Shown here piece by piece: positions 20,571 to 30,432 of a stretch of 64,000 nt of DNA. The DNA comes from Paucibacter sp. PLA-PC-4. Its GTDB lineage: Bacteria > Pseudomonadota > Gammaproteobacteria > Burkholderiales > Burkholderiaceae_C. The notes under the pieces were generated by a model. That model worked only from the letters and a program-made list of their open reading frames with translations. It searched no databases and was not told where the DNA came from. The DNA lies in contig NZ_JAPFGP010000004.1 in NCBI RefSeq assembly GCF_026241155.1, positions 349,696-413,695 of the forward strand, read 5' to 3'. The translations under genes and the position numbers were made by a program. Every line of letters starts with the position of its first letter. Position 1 is the stretch's first letter.

Positions 20571-22046
20571 TCAAACAAACCAATGTTCGCGGGCCTTCAT
20601 GATCATGGCGCGGGCCGCAGCCTCGTCCATGCCGGCCAGTTCAACGAGCTCGTCGACGGCCAGATCGGCCAAGTCGTCACGGGTATGGATATTGCCGTCA
20701 GCGAGTTTGGCAACCAGTTCGGGCGTCATGCCCTCCAGGTCGCGCAGGTCTTGGGACACTTCCTCGACCTTTTCCTCGCGTGCAATTTCCATGGTCAGCA
20801 GCGCATCCTTGGCCCGGGTGCGCAACTCGTTGACCGTGTCCTCGTCGAAGGCCTCGATTTCCAGCATTTCCTGCATAGGCACGTAGGCCACTTCTTCCAG
20901 GCTGGTAAAACCCTCGGCGATCAGGATGTCGGCGACTTCGGCATCGACGTCGAGCTTGTCGACGAAGAGCTTGCGCACCGATTCCGATTCGATCTCATGC
21001 TTGGCCGCAGATTCCTCGGCCGACATGATATTGATACGCCAGCCGGTCAGCTCGGAAGCGAGCCGCACGTTCTGGCCGCCACGGCCAATCGCGATGGCGA
21101 GGTTCTCCTCGTCCACCACCACGTCCATGGCATGTCGTTCTTCGTCCACCACGATGGACTGCACATTCGCAGGCGCCAGCGCGCCGATCACGAACTGGGC
21201 CGGGTCCTCCGACCACAGCACGATGTCCACCCGCTCGCCGGCCAACTCGTTGGTCACGCCGTTGACGCGAGAACCCCGCACGCCCACACAGGTGCCGATC
21301 GGGTCGACCCGCTTGTCGTGGGACAACACGGCGATCTTGGCGCGGCTGCCGGCATCACGAGCGCAGCTCTTGATCTCCAGCAGACCCTGCTCGATCTCTG
21401 GCACTTCCTGGGCAAACAGCTCCTTCATGAACTCGGGCGATGAGCGCGAGAGCATGATTTGCGGACCGCGCTGCGTCGGATCGATACCAAGGATGACGGC
21501 GCGTACGCGGTCACCGGTGCGCAGGTTTTCCTTGGGAATCATCTCGCCACGCTTGAGGCGGCCTTCGATGCGGCCCGACTCGGCGATGATGTCGCCCTTG
21601 TCCAGGCGCTTGACCGTACCCATGAAGATCTTCTCGCCGCGCGACAGGAAGTCGTTGAGCAACTGCTCGCGCTCGGCGTCGCGGATCTTCTGCAGGATCA
21701 CCTGCTTGGCGGCCTGGGCGCCGATACGGCCGATCGGCACCGAGTCGATCGGCTCCTCGATATGGTCTTCGACCTCGATATCGGCGATCTGCTCCTGGGC
21801 TTCAAACAGCAGGATCTCGGCATCAGCATTCTGCAAGCCGGCCTCATTGGGCACGACATGCCAGCGACGGAAGGTCTCGTAGGCGCCCGAATCGCGGTCA
21901 ACGGAGACGCGGATGTCCACCTCGCCGCCATACAACTTCTTGGTGGCCGAGGCCAGGGCAGCTTCCACCGCGCCGAACACCACATCGCGCTCCACGCTCT
22001 TCTCGCGCGAAATCGCATCCACCAACATCAAAAGTTCGCGGTTCAT
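20571..22046 (-). CDS. nusA: Transcription termination/antitermination protein NusA
   Basis: RNA polymerase-binding factor (491 aa). It shows the N-terminal RNAP-binding domain ([19 protein letters not shown]), S1 domain (about 135-200), KH domains with the GxRGSRV and [13 protein letters not shown] motifs, and two C-terminal acidic repeats (about 365-490). Its start overlaps the rimP stop by 4 nt and it lies 67 nt before infB. Confidence 0.98.
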   Translation of the reverse strand: MNRELLMLVDAISREKSVERDVVFGAVEAALASATKKLYGGEVDIRVSVDRDSGAYETFRRWHVVPNEAGLQNADAEILLFEAQEQIADIEVEDHIEEPIDSVPIGRIGAQAAKQVILQKIRDAEREQLLNDFLSRGEKIFMGTVKRLDKGDIIAESGRIEGRLKRGEMIPKENLRTGDRVRAVILGIDPTQRGPQIMLSRSSPEFMKELFAQEVPEIEQGLLEIKSCARDAGSRAKIAVLSHDKRVDPIGTCVGVRGSRVNGVTNELAGERVDIVLWSEDPAQFVIGALAPANVQSIVVDEERHAMDVVVDEENLAIAIGRGGQNVRLASELTGWRINIMSAEESAAKHEIESESVRKLFVDKLDVDAEVADILIAEGFTSLEEVAYVPMQEMLEIEAFDEDTVNELRTRAKDALLTMEIAREEKVEEVSQDLRDLEGMTPELVAKLADGNIHTRDDLADLAVDELVELAGMDEAAARAMIMKAREHWFV

Positions 22047-22609
22047 TGATCAGGACCTCCGTCAACCTTGTCATCCTTGGGCACGGCACTGAGCTTGCCG
22101 GCCTTCTTGTCTGGCGCCGGCTTGGCGCCGCGCCCCTTGAAGTTCACCACCGGCACCAGTCGCGCCTCGCGGACTTCTTCAAGAGAAAAATCCAATGCCT
22201 GATCGCTCTTGCCGTCATTGAAGACCAGCCGCCAGCCCTCACCCTCGGCTTCCAGCACACCCTTGTACTTCTTGCGCCCCTGGAACGGCATGCGCAAGGT
22301 CACCTCGATCTCCTGGCCGACAAAGCGCTGGTAGTCGGCCGCTTTCTTCAGCGGGCGATCCAGACCGGGCGAGGACACCTCAAGGCGCTCATAGGCGCAG
22401 TTCTCGACTTCGAGCACATACTGCAACTGGCGCGTCACGCGCTCGCAGTCTTCCACCGTGATCAGCTCGCCGGCCAAGGCCTGCTCAGCCAATTTGTCAA
22501 TATAGACACGCAGCAGGCCGCCGGGGCTGCGTTCGCAGTCCACCATGTCGTAACCCAGACCGGTCACGGTTTTTTCAACGGCGGCTTGCCAGTTCATGCT
22601 TTGACTCAT
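22043..22609 (-). CDS. rimP: Ribosome maturation factor RimP
   Basis: 30S maturation factor (188 aa). The family signatures are present ([33 protein letters not shown]), followed by a basic C-terminal tail. The start MSQSMNW was selected; the open frame upstream contains leader sequence with a promoter and hairpin. An ATG 12 nt further in (MNWQAAV) is an equally good start. First gene of the nusA-infB operon. Confidence 0.94.
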   Translation of the reverse strand: MSQSMNWQAAVEKTVTGLGYDMVDCERSPGGLLRVYIDKLAEQALAGELITVEDCERVTRQLQYVLEVENCAYERLEVSSPGLDRPLKKAADYQRFVGQEIEVTLRMPFQGRKKYKGVLEAEGEGWRLVFNDGKSDQALDFSLEEVREARLVPVVNFKGRGAKPAPDKKAGKLSAVPKDDKVDGGPDQ

Positions 22610-22664
22610 GCAGCGGGTGTCTCGGGCTCTCGTGGGTACTGTTGGTATGCAAAAGCGATCAAGC

Positions 22665-22692
22665 AAAAAAAATGGGCTGGATGAATCCGCCC
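22665..22692 (-). terminator. Terminator-like hairpin in the rimP leader (possible attenuator)
   Basis: On the minus strand GGGCGGAT and ATCC-A-GCCC form a stem with one bulged A and a TC loop, followed within two bases by eight T. It lies between the predicted promoter at 22764-22792 and rimP, so transcripts must read through it. Confidence 0.65.
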
Positions 22693-22763
22693 ACCTCAGT
22701 GCCCCGCCGAAAAGCCCTCGAACAACCGTTAAACAGTATTCAAAGCCCCTCAGCGAAGGCAGG

Positions 22764-22792
22764 ATTGTACTATGCAAGCACCATGCCCGCAA
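22764..22792 (-). promoter_or_regulatory. Predicted sigma-70 promoter of rimP-nusA-infB
   Basis: Minus-strand -35 TTGCGG (complement of 22787-22792) and -10 TACAAT (complement of 22764-22769) with a 17-bp spacer. Transcription would begin near 22757, giving a leader of about 150 nt. Confidence 0.55.
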
Positions 22793-22861
22793 GCTGCGGC
22801 GCTCGCGAAGTACCGATGGCATGCCAAAATCCGAGGCTTATTTTAATGACAAGGAGCCACC

Positions 22862-23641
22862 ATGGGTTTTCTCGCCGGCAAGCGACTGCTGATCACGGGC
22901 GTGCTGTCCAACCGCTCGATTGCCTACGGCATCGCCAAAGCCTGCCACCGCGAGGGGGCCGAGCTGGCTTTCAGCTACCAGGGTGAGCGTTTCAAGGAGC
23001 GCATCACCGAGTTTGCCAGCGAGTTCGGCTCAAAGCTCGTTTTTGATTGCGATGTGTCCGACGACGCTCAGATCCAGGCTCTTTTCGACCAGTTGGGCGA
23101 GGCCTGGCCCGAGTTTGATGGTTTTGTGCACTCGATCGGTTTCGCGCCGCGCGAAGCAATCGCCGGCGACTTCCTTGACGGACTCACTCGCGAGAACTTC
23201 CGCATCGCCCACGACATCTCCGCCTACAGCTTCCCGGCCATGGCGAAGCTGGCCGCGCCGCGCCTGCGCCCGGGTGCCGCGCTTCTGACGCTTAGCTATC
23301 TGGGCGCGGAGCGCTATGTACCCAACTACAACACCATGGGACTGGCCAAGGCCTCGCTGGAGGCCAGCGTGCGCTATCTGGCGCATTCGCTGGGCGCCAA
23401 GGGCGTGCGCGTCAACGGCATCTCTGCCGGCCCGATCAAAACCCTTGCCGCCTCGGGCATCAAGGACTTCGGCAAGCTGCTGAGCCAGTTCGCCGCCAGC
23501 GCACCGATCCGGCGCAATGTGACGATCGAGGATGTCGGCAACACCGCCGCCTTCTTGTTCTCCGATCTATCCGCCGGAATCAGCTCCGAGATCATCTATG
23601 TCGACGGCGGCTTCAGCCACGTCGCCCTGACCAGCGAATAA
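22862..23641 (+). CDS. fabI: Enoyl-[acyl-carrier-protein] reductase (NADH) FabI
   Basis: Last reductive step of the fatty acid elongation cycle; 259-aa SDR-fold enzyme. The cofactor loop ([17 protein letters not shown]) and the FabI active-site spacing Y-x6-K (in [11 protein letters not shown]) are visible. AAGGAG lies 6 nt before the ATG. It is transcribed divergently from rimP and ends before a bidirectional terminator. Confidence 0.97.
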   Translation: MGFLAGKRLLITGVLSNRSIAYGIAKACHREGAELAFSYQGERFKERITEFASEFGSKLVFDCDVSDDAQIQALFDQLGEAWPEFDGFVHSIGFAPREAIAGDFLDGLTRENFRIAHDISAYSFPAMAKLAAPRLRPGAALLTLSYLGAERYVPNYNTMGLAKASLEASVRYLAHSLGAKGVRVNGISAGPIKTLAASGIKDFGKLLSQFAASAPIRRNVTIEDVGNTAAFLFSDLSAGISSEIIYVDGGFSHVALTSE

Positions 23642-23680
23642 TCGGCTATCCGCCGAGCCGCACCCAAGGGCAGCCGAACG

Positions 23681-23710
23681 AAAAAAGCGCCGGTCTAGCC
23701 GGCGCTTTTT
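23681..23710. terminator. Bidirectional terminator between fabI and the decarboxylase
   Basis: AAAAAGCGCCGGC-like arm and GCCGGCGCTTTTT form a long GC stem flanked by A and T runs, so it can work on both strands. It separates the convergent genes ending at 23641 and 23762. Confidence 0.88.
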
Positions 23711-23761
23711 CTATTCCCGCAGGGAATCGCCCAGCTGAGCTCCGGGCGAAGGACTCACGAA

Positions 23762-26020
23762 TCAAGCCACACAGTCGACGTAGTAGCTCGACTTGCCATC
23801 CTCACCCTTCTCCTCCACCAGGCCATGCACATCGGTGGCAAAGCCGGGGAACTTGGCATTGAACTCGCGGGTGAACTTCAGATAATCGACGATCTTCTTG
23901 TTGAAGCGCTCGCCAGGGATCAAGAGCGGAATGCCGGGCGGATAAGGCGTCAGCAAGGACGTCGTAACCCGGCCTTCCAGATGATCGACCGCCACCCGCT
24001 CGGTCTTTCGGTGTGCGATATGGGCATAGGCATCGCTGGGCTTCATCGCCGGCTCCAGGTCCGACAGATAGACCTCAGTAGTCAGGCGGGCGATATCGCC
24101 CTTGGCATAGGCCTCGTGGATGCTTTGGCACAAATCACGCAAGCCCATGCGCTCATAGCGCGGTTGGGCAGCAACGAATTCCGGCATGATGCGCCACAGC
24201 GGCGCGTTCTTGTCGTAGTCGTCCTTGAACTGCTGCAAGGCGGTCAGCAAGGTGTTCCAGCGGCCCTTGGTGATACCGATCGTGAACAGGATGAAGAACG
24301 AGTACAGGCCGGTCTTCTCGACCACGACGCCATGCTCGGCGAGGAATTTGGTGACGATGGAGGCCGGAATTCCGCTGTCCGCGAACTTGCCGCTCATGTC
24401 AAGGCCGGGCGTGATGATGGTGGACTTGATCGGGTCCAGCATGTTGAAGCCGGCGGCGATATTGCCGAAGCCATGCCACTTCTCGTTGGCCTTCAGCATC
24501 CAGTCGGCCGGTTTGCCGAAGCCGTCCTCGGTCAGCTTATCCGGTCCCCAGACCTTGAACCACCAGTCCTTCTTGCCGTAGTCCTTCTCGACCTTGCGCA
24601 TTGCACGGCGAAAGTCCAGCGCCTCCGAAATACTCTCCTCCACCAGCGCGGTGCCGCCGGGTGGCTCCATCATCGCGGCCGCAACATCACAGCTGGCGAT
24701 GATCGAGTATTGCGGACTGGTGCTGGTGTGCATCAGATAGGCCTCGTTGAACAGATGCTTGTCCAGCTTGACGTTCTGCGAGTCCTGCACCAGCACCTGA
24801 GAAGCCTGGCTGAGGCCAGCCAGCAGCTTGTGGGTCGACTGCGTGGCATAGACCATGGCCGTCTTCGGGCGCGGGCGGTTCTTGCCCATCGCATGGAAGC
24901 TGCCGTAAAAATTGTGGAAGGCTGCGTGCGGCAGCCAGGCTTCGTCGAAATGCAGGGTGTCGATCCAGCCGTCGAGCTTGGCCTTGATAGTCTCGGTGTT
25001 GTAGAGCACACCGTCATAGGTGCTCTGCGTCAGGGTCATGATGCGCGGCTTGACCTTCTTGACGTCCACACCCTTGAGCAGCGGGTTCTTTGCGATCTTC
25101 TTCTTGATCGACTCCGGCGAGAACTCGCTCTCGGGGATCGGACCGATGATGCCGTAGTGGTTGCGCGTCGGGGTCATAAAGACCGGCACAGCGCCGGTCA
25201 TGATGATGGCGTGCAAGATGCTCTTGTGGCAGTTGCGGTCGACGACAACAACGTCGCCCGGCGCCACCGTGTGGTGCCAGACCATCTTGTTGGAGGTCGA
25301 GGTGCCATTGGTGACGAAAAAGCAATGGTCGGCATTGAAGATGCGCGCCGCATTCTTCTCCGAGGCGGCAACCGGGCCGGTGTGGTCCAGCAGCTGACCG
25401 AGTTCCTCCACCGCGTTGCAGACGTCGGCGCGCAGCATGTTTTCGCCGAAGAACTGGTGGAACATCTGACCCACCGGGCTTTTCAGAAAGGCCACGCCGC
25501 CGGAGTGCCCGGGGCAATGCCAGCTGTATGAGCCATCCTGCGCATAGTCCATCAGCGCCTTGAAGAACGGCGGCGCAAGCCCGTCCAGGTAGCTCTTTGC
25601 CTCGCGGATGATGTGACGGGCCACGAACTCCGGCGTGTCCTCGAACATGTGGATAAAGCCATGCAGCTCGCGCAGCACGTCATTGGGCAGATGCTGGGAG
25701 GTCCGGGTCTCGCCATACACATAGATCGGAATGTCCGCGTTCTTAAAGCGGATCTCCTCGATGAACTTGCGCAGGCTCAGTACAGCCGGATCAAGCTCCG
25801 GGCCGGGCGTGAATTCGTTGTCGTCGATCGACAGGATGAAGGCACTGGCCCGGCTTTGCTGCTGGGCGAACTGGCTCAAATCGCCGTAGCTGGTGACCCC
25901 CAGCACCTCAAAGCCCTCTTTCTGGATCGCATCGGCGAGGGCTCGGATTCCCAAACCGGACGTATTCTCCGAGCGGTAGTCCTCATCAATGATCACAATC
26001 GGAAAGCGAAAACGCAGCAT
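23762..26020 (-). CDS. Arginine/lysine/ornithine decarboxylase
   Basis: PLP-dependent fold-III basic amino acid decarboxylase (752 aa) that consumes a proton and releases CO2 to form a diamine or agmatine. It has the N-terminal receiver-like wing domain (about 1-130), the PLP Lys in ATQSTHKLLAGLSQAS and the C-terminal domain with YPPGIPLL. The start MLRFRFPIVIIDE at 26020 fits the wing domain; the upstream 32 residues are low complexity. Which amino acid is used cannot be decided from these motifs. Confidence 0.92.
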   Translation of the reverse strand: MLRFRFPIVIIDEDYRSENTSGLGIRALADAIQKEGFEVLGVTSYGDLSQFAQQQSRASAFILSIDDNEFTPGPELDPAVLSLRKFIEEIRFKNADIPIYVYGETRTSQHLPNDVLRELHGFIHMFEDTPEFVARHIIREAKSYLDGLAPPFFKALMDYAQDGSYSWHCPGHSGGVAFLKSPVGQMFHQFFGENMLRADVCNAVEELGQLLDHTGPVAASEKNAARIFNADHCFFVTNGTSTSNKMVWHHTVAPGDVVVVDRNCHKSILHAIIMTGAVPVFMTPTRNHYGIIGPIPESEFSPESIKKKIAKNPLLKGVDVKKVKPRIMTLTQSTYDGVLYNTETIKAKLDGWIDTLHFDEAWLPHAAFHNFYGSFHAMGKNRPRPKTAMVYATQSTHKLLAGLSQASQVLVQDSQNVKLDKHLFNEAYLMHTSTSPQYSIIASCDVAAAMMEPPGGTALVEESISEALDFRRAMRKVEKDYGKKDWWFKVWGPDKLTEDGFGKPADWMLKANEKWHGFGNIAAGFNMLDPIKSTIITPGLDMSGKFADSGIPASIVTKFLAEHGVVVEKTGLYSFFILFTIGITKGRWNTLLTALQQFKDDYDKNAPLWRIMPEFVAAQPRYERMGLRDLCQSIHEAYAKGDIARLTTEVYLSDLEPAMKPSDAYAHIAHRKTERVAVDHLEGRVTTSLLTPYPPGIPLLIPGERFNKKIVDYLKFTREFNAKFPGFATDVHGLVEEKGEDGKSSYYVDCVA

Positions 26021-26173
26021 TCGGGGCCTCCAAAGGGCTGGGGCAAAAAAAACAGAAGGCGCGAAGTGTAGGGCCAAGCATTGCCTACGCGGGCACGGCT
26101 TCGTGCTTTGTCTCACAAAGCGGACGGGCCCGAGAACTACACTCGAATCACATCATGAGTTTGGGGAGGTGAC

Positions 26174-26602
26174 ATGGACATGAATCAGGCCACCGTCTGG
26201 TGGCTGATCGCCGGAGGCCTGGTGGCAATCGAACTGACCACCGGCACGTTTTATCTGTTGATGCTCGCCGTCGGCGCCGCAGCCGCCGCACTCGCCGCCC
26301 ACCTTGGCCTGGGCCTGACGGCGCAGATCGCCACAGCCGCGGTGATCGGTGGCGCTGCCGTCGTGCTCTGGCATCAAAAGCGCGCCGCACGCGGCCAGAC
26401 GGCCCCTGCCGGGTCGAATCCCGATGTCAACCTTGACATCGGCCAAAGCGTGCAGGTCGATCACTGGCTGCCTGGCGGACGCGCGACGGTCAAGTACCGC
26501 GGCGCCGAGTGGCAGGCCCGCTACCAGGGCAGCGACACGCCCGTCACAGGCCGCTATGTGATACGCGCGGTCGAAGGCAGCTGCCTGCTGCTGGATCACT
26601 GA
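26174..26602 (+). CDS. NfeD-like membrane protein
   Basis: Protein of 142 aa with two to three N-terminal membrane helices (about 8-65) and a C-terminal OB-fold NfeD domain (about 90-140, GRATVKYRGAEWQARY). NfeD proteins partner SPFH/stomatin proteins in membrane microdomains, and one follows here after 27 nt, which supports the call. Confidence 0.88.
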   Translation: MDMNQATVWWLIAGGLVAIELTTGTFYLLMLAVGAAAAALAAHLGLGLTAQIATAAVIGGAAVVLWHQKRAARGQTAPAGSNPDVNLDIGQSVQVDHWLPGGRATVKYRGAEWQARYQGSDTPVTGRYVIRAVEGSCLLLDH

Positions 26603-26629
26603 CACCAACATCAAGAGGGAGCCTCGCTC

Positions 26630-27541
26630 ATGGAAATCGCACTGGTTCTGCTGGTCATCGCCGCCATCTTCGTGGCCCGCTCGATCAAGGTCGTACCGCA
26701 ACAGAACGCCTGGGTAGTCGAGCGCCTGGGCAAGTTCCACGCGACCTTGACGCCCGGACTGAACTTCCTTGTCCCCTTCGTCGACCGACTAGCCTACAAG
26801 CACTCGCTGAAGGAAATCCCGCTCGACGTGCCCAGCCAAGTCTGCATCACCAAGGACAACACCCAGCTGACAGTAGACGGCATCCTCTACTTCCAGGTCA
26901 CTGATGCCATGCGCGCCAGCTATGGCTCCAGCAACTATATTGTCGCGATCACCCAGCTGGCTCAGACCACGCTGCGTTCTGTGATCGGACGCATGGAACT
27001 GGACCGCACATTCGAGGAGCGCGCCATCATCAACACCTCGGTCGTCGAAGCGCTGGATGAGGCCGCGCTGAACTGGGGCGTCAAGGTGCTGCGCTACGAG
27101 ATCAAAGACCTGACCCCGCCGCCGGCCATCCTGCATTCAATGCAGGCCCAGATCACCGCTGAGCGAGAAAAGCGTGCGCTGATCGCCGCCTCCGAGGGCC
27201 GGCGTCAGGAGCAGATCAATATCGCTACCGGCGAGCGCGAAGCGGCTATCGCCCGCTCCGAGGGCGAGAAGCAAGCAGAGATCAACAAGGCCCAGGGTGA
27301 GGCCGCCGCAATAACGGCGGTGGCCGATGCCACCGCCGACGCGATCCGCAAGATCGCCGCCGCCATTGAGCAACCGGGCGGTCAGCAGGCCGTGCAGCTG
27401 AAGGTCGCGGAAAAGGCCGTCGACGCCTATGCCCAGCTGGCCCAGAAGAACAACACGATGATTGTCCCCGGCAATATGAGCGAGGTCGGCGGCCTGATCG
27501 GCACAGCCATGGCCTTGATGAGGGGCAGCAAGCCCTCCTGA
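26630..27541 (+). CDS. SPFH/Band 7 (stomatin-like, QmcA type) protein
   Basis: Membrane-anchored scaffold of 303 aa. An N-terminal hydrophobic helix (about 2-20) is followed by the SPFH domain (VPQQNAWVVERLGKFHATL, TPGLNFLVPFVDR) and a long Ala/Glu-rich coiled coil (about 180-250). Forms an operon with the NfeD gene; GAGGGAGC lies upstream of the ATG. Confidence 0.93.
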   Translation: MEIALVLLVIAAIFVARSIKVVPQQNAWVVERLGKFHATLTPGLNFLVPFVDRLAYKHSLKEIPLDVPSQVCITKDNTQLTVDGILYFQVTDAMRASYGSSNYIVAITQLAQTTLRSVIGRMELDRTFEERAIINTSVVEALDEAALNWGVKVLRYEIKDLTPPPAILHSMQAQITAEREKRALIAASEGRRQEQINIATGEREAAIARSEGEKQAEINKAQGEAAAITAVADATADAIRKIAAAIEQPGGQQAVQLKVAEKAVDAYAQLAQKNNTMIVPGNMSEVGGLIGTAMALMRGSKPS

Positions 27542-27550
27542 ACTCCAAAT

Positions 27551-28243
27551 TCAGGCCGCCTGGCGCCACCCTTTTTGACGGTAGTCGGCCAGCTCGGCAA
27601 TGCTGAGCATCGGCAAGCCATGGCGTTGGGCAAAGTCCAGCACCTGCTGGCCACGGCTCATCGTGCCATCGGCATTCATCAGCTCACACAACACCGCAGC
27701 ACCCGACAGGCCGGCCATCAAGGCCAGATCGACCGAGCCCTCGGTATGGCCACGCCTTGCCAGCACGCCGCCAGGCACTGCGCGCAAGGGGAACACATGG
27801 CCGGGCCGGGCCAGATCTGCCGGCACTGCATCGGGCGCAATCGCCGCACGCACGGTCGTCAACCGATCGGCTGCACTGACACCGGTGCCCACGCCCTGGC
27901 GCGCCTCGATGCTGACAGTAAAGGCCGTGCCATAGCGGCTTTCGTTGCTGGCGACCATGGGCGGCAGCGCCAGCCGCTCTATGTGTGCATCCTGCAGGCA
28001 CAAGCAGACGATGCCGCTGCACTCACGGATCAGCAGGGCCATCGAGGCCTCGGTCAGGTGCTCGGCCGCGATGATCAGATCGGCCTCGTCCTCGCGGTCG
28101 TCATCGTCAGTCAGCAGCACCGGCTGGCCGGCACGCATCGCGATCAGCGCCGCCGCCAGGCGTGCAGGCATGCGCAGTATCTCTTGCTCGCTGCAGGCCA
28201 CAGCGTCGGAGTACACAGGGGTAGAAATATCGTGTTGAGACAT
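27551..28243 (-). CDS. ribB: 3,4-dihydroxy-2-butanone-4-phosphate synthase
   Basis: Converts ribulose 5-phosphate to the four-carbon unit of riboflavin. Protein of 230 aa, a single RibB domain with the acidic metal site [22 protein letters not shown] motif (ARRGHTEGS) and GTGVSAADR. No GTP cyclohydrolase II domain is fused. The start at 28243 follows GAGGAG. The FMN riboswitch 110 nt upstream shows product feedback control. Confidence 0.95.
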   Translation of the reverse strand: MSQHDISTPVYSDAVACSEQEILRMPARLAAALIAMRAGQPVLLTDDDDREDEADLIIAAEHLTEASMALLIRECSGIVCLCLQDAHIERLALPPMVASNESRYGTAFTVSIEARQGVGTGVSAADRLTTVRAAIAPDAVPADLARPGHVFPLRAVPGGVLARRGHTEGSVDLALMAGLSGAAVLCELMNADGTMSRGQQVLDFAQRHGLPMLSIAELADYRQKGWRQAA

Positions 28244-28356
28244 GGTTGAAACGCTCCTCGTGAAAGGTGGGAGAAGACATTTCAGGGCGCGCAAACAAGC
28301 ACCCGCAGCCGCGCGGGCGATAGTCACCCACGCCGCAACCGAGCGCTTGCTGGCAC

Positions 28357-28502
28357 ATCTTCTTTCATCCGGACTGTGACCGTCGGCTCTGGCATCGCAC
28401 CAGATCTGCTGACCTCGAACCGGGGAGGCTCGAGCGCTCGCGGGCTCACCAGCTTGCGCTGGCCTACCGCCGGTGGGGAATTTCGCCCCGCCCTGAAGAC
28501 GT
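28357..28502 (-). promoter_or_regulatory. FMN riboswitch (RFN element)
   Basis: Minus-strand sequence carries the RFN landmarks in order: TTCAGGGCGGGGCGAAATTC, CCCACCGGCGGTA, a variable hairpin, GAGCCCGCGAGCG, GGTCAGCAGATCTGGTG, CCAGAGCCGACGGT and AGTCCGGATGAAAGA. It precedes ribB and should turn its expression down when FMN is abundant. Confidence 0.95.
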
Positions 28503-28638
28503 GTGCCGGCTTGCGCCGGCACCAACATAGTAGCGGCGCGCATCGCTCCACCGGTGTCCGCTGTGCGACTTGCGTGCCCATCTAGCGGAGCGACATTTGC
28601 TCAAGCCAGGCAAAAACTGCGCTATGATGGCGGGCTTC

Positions 28639-28730
<92 letters not shown>

Positions 28731-28750
28731 ACACACTTCTCAAGAAGTCC

Positions 28751-28777
28751 AAAGCCGTCCCAGAGACGGCTTTTTTT
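28751..28777 (+). terminator. Terminator after tRNA-Ser
   Basis: AAAGCCGTC (28751-28759) pairs with GACGGCTTT (28765-28773) around a 5-nt loop, followed by a T run to 28777. It starts 23 nt after the tRNA. Confidence 0.85.
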
Positions 28778-28862
28778 CGTCTTTTTCATGGGGAAAAGGC
28801 CCCCACCACCCCAAGAGGACATCCCAGGTCGCCTCGCAACATCCTGTTGCTTCCCGCACTTT

Positions 28863-28931
28863 TTTGTGGGTGGGATTGGGGGTAAGCTTTGTGGGTAGAA
28901 ATTTCGAGATCCTCGAAATTTTGTGGGTAGA
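28863..28931. repeat. Direct and inverted repeats upstream of the integrase (candidate arm/excision sites)
   Basis: TTTGTGGGT occurs at 28863-28871, 28888-28896 and 28920-28928; the last two extend to TTTGTGGGTAGA. Between them lies a 10-bp inverted repeat, AAATTTCGAG (28899-28908) and CTCGAAATTT (28912-28921). The position between tRNA and integrase suits integrase arm sites, an excisionase site or autoregulation; the role is inferred. Confidence 0.5.
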
Positions 28932-28949
28932 CTTTTTGGAGAAGTCGCC

Positions 28950-30266
28950 ATGGCAACCAAGCAAGGCCCTCATGTCATCCACCGACTGAGTCCGCTGGTC
29001 GTAAAGAACACCAGGAAGCCTGGTTACTACGCAGATGGGGGGAATTTGTACCTTCAGGTCTCCCCAGGTGGCGCCAAGAGTTGGCTGTTTCGCTTTCGCT
29101 TGAAGGGACGGTCCCGCGAAATGGGGCTCGGGCCGCTCCATTCCATTGACCTCGAAGCGGCCCGCCAATTGGCCAAGGCACACCGCACGAGATTGCTTTC
29201 AGGGGTCGATCCGATCGACAGCCGCAATTCAGAGAGAAGTGCGCTACTCGCCAAAGAGGGCGCACGGAGCGATCGTAAGAAGTGGAGTTGGTGCTGCGAG
29301 ACCTACGTTGCCGACGTCAAGATCCCCGAACTGACCAACGCTAAACACGCCGCGCAGTGGGGAACCACGCTTTCCGCATACACCTATCCATTGTTAGGCG
29401 ACAAGTGGGTGGACGAGATCACCCTGCACGATGTCTTTGCCGTCCTCAAGCCGATCTGGCTTGAGATCAACGAGACCGCCACCCGGGTCCGCTCTCGGAT
29501 GGAAGCTGTGTGGGGCTGGGCCAAGGTGAAGAACTACTGCAGCGGCGACAACCCAGCAGTCTGGAAAGCAAACCTCCAGCATCTGCTCTCGTCTCCAGAA
29601 AAGGTGCAAGACGAAGGCCATCATCCCTCCCTGCCCTACGAGCGGATGGGTGCCTTCATGACGCGGCTACACGAGATCCAAGACGCCAACATCAAGTTCC
29701 GCCGTTCGATCTCTCCGGCAATGGCCTTGGAGTTCGCCATCCTGACTGCCATGCGGACCAATCCCATCATCTTGGCCACGTGGAGCGAGATCGATGAGGA
29801 AAGGCGACTCTGGACAGTCCCGACGGAACACATGAAGGGCAAGTTCCCCATACGGGTTCCCTTATCAGCCCGGGCTATGGATATCCTTCAGTTGATGAAG
29901 CCCCATCGCTTGGACAGTTGCCCGTTGGTCTTTCAGTGGCGCGGAGTCGGGCTCTACAACACCTCGATGTTGAACGTCATCGGCAACATGGACGAGCGAG
30001 AACCCAAGACATGGATTGATCCGAGGATGGAAGGCCGCCGTGTGACCGTGCACGGTTTCAGGTCAACCCTGACCGATTGGGCTGCGGAAACAACTGACCA
30101 CGACTTCAAGGTTTACGACAAGGCACTGGCGCATAGCGAGGCGAACCAGACCGTTGCGGCCTACCTGCGTGGCGATATGCTGGCTAAACGTCGCCTCCTC
30201 ATGGACGACTGGGCGAAATTCTGCAGCTCAGTCGTTGCTCCGTGTTTGGCGACAACCACGGCCTGA
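28950..30266 (+). CDS. Tyrosine-type site-specific integrase (DUF4102/P4 type)
   Basis: Recombinase of 438 aa for integration at tRNA-Ser. It contains an N-terminal arm-binding DUF4102-like domain (GGNLYLQVSPGGAKSW), a core-binding domain (about 110-200) and a catalytic domain. The catalytic domain has Arg in TAMRTNPI, HGFRST (His-x-x-Arg), a late His in LAHSEANQ and the nucleophile Tyr in AAYLRGD. The start at 28950 follows GGAGAAG. It lies 221 nt from the tRNA and points away from it, the usual arrangement for tRNA-borne islands. Confidence 0.95.
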   Translation: MATKQGPHVIHRLSPLVVKNTRKPGYYADGGNLYLQVSPGGAKSWLFRFRLKGRSREMGLGPLHSIDLEAARQLAKAHRTRLLSGVDPIDSRNSERSALLAKEGARSDRKKWSWCCETYVADVKIPELTNAKHAAQWGTTLSAYTYPLLGDKWVDEITLHDVFAVLKPIWLEINETATRVRSRMEAVWGWAKVKNYCSGDNPAVWKANLQHLLSSPEKVQDEGHHPSLPYERMGAFMTRLHEIQDANIKFRRSISPAMALEFAILTAMRTNPIILATWSEIDEERRLWTVPTEHMKGKFPIRVPLSARAMDILQLMKPHRLDSCPLVFQWRGVGLYNTSMLNVIGNMDEREPKTWIDPRMEGRRVTVHGFRSTLTDWAAETTDHDFKVYDKALAHSEANQTVAAYLRGDMLAKRRLLMDDWAKFCSSVVAPCLATTTA

Positions 30267-30432
30267 GCAGCTTCGGGCCAGGCCGGCTTTGGCGGCATGG
30301 CCAATCGTCAGCCATCGCGGAGTTGCCGCCCAGCCGCCGGAGTCCAACACCACCACAGTAAGCAGCAGAGCTGGGCGACGCAAGGCTGGCGCCGATCCCC
30401 GCCCGAAGCGCAAGAAATGGACTCGGACGGGC

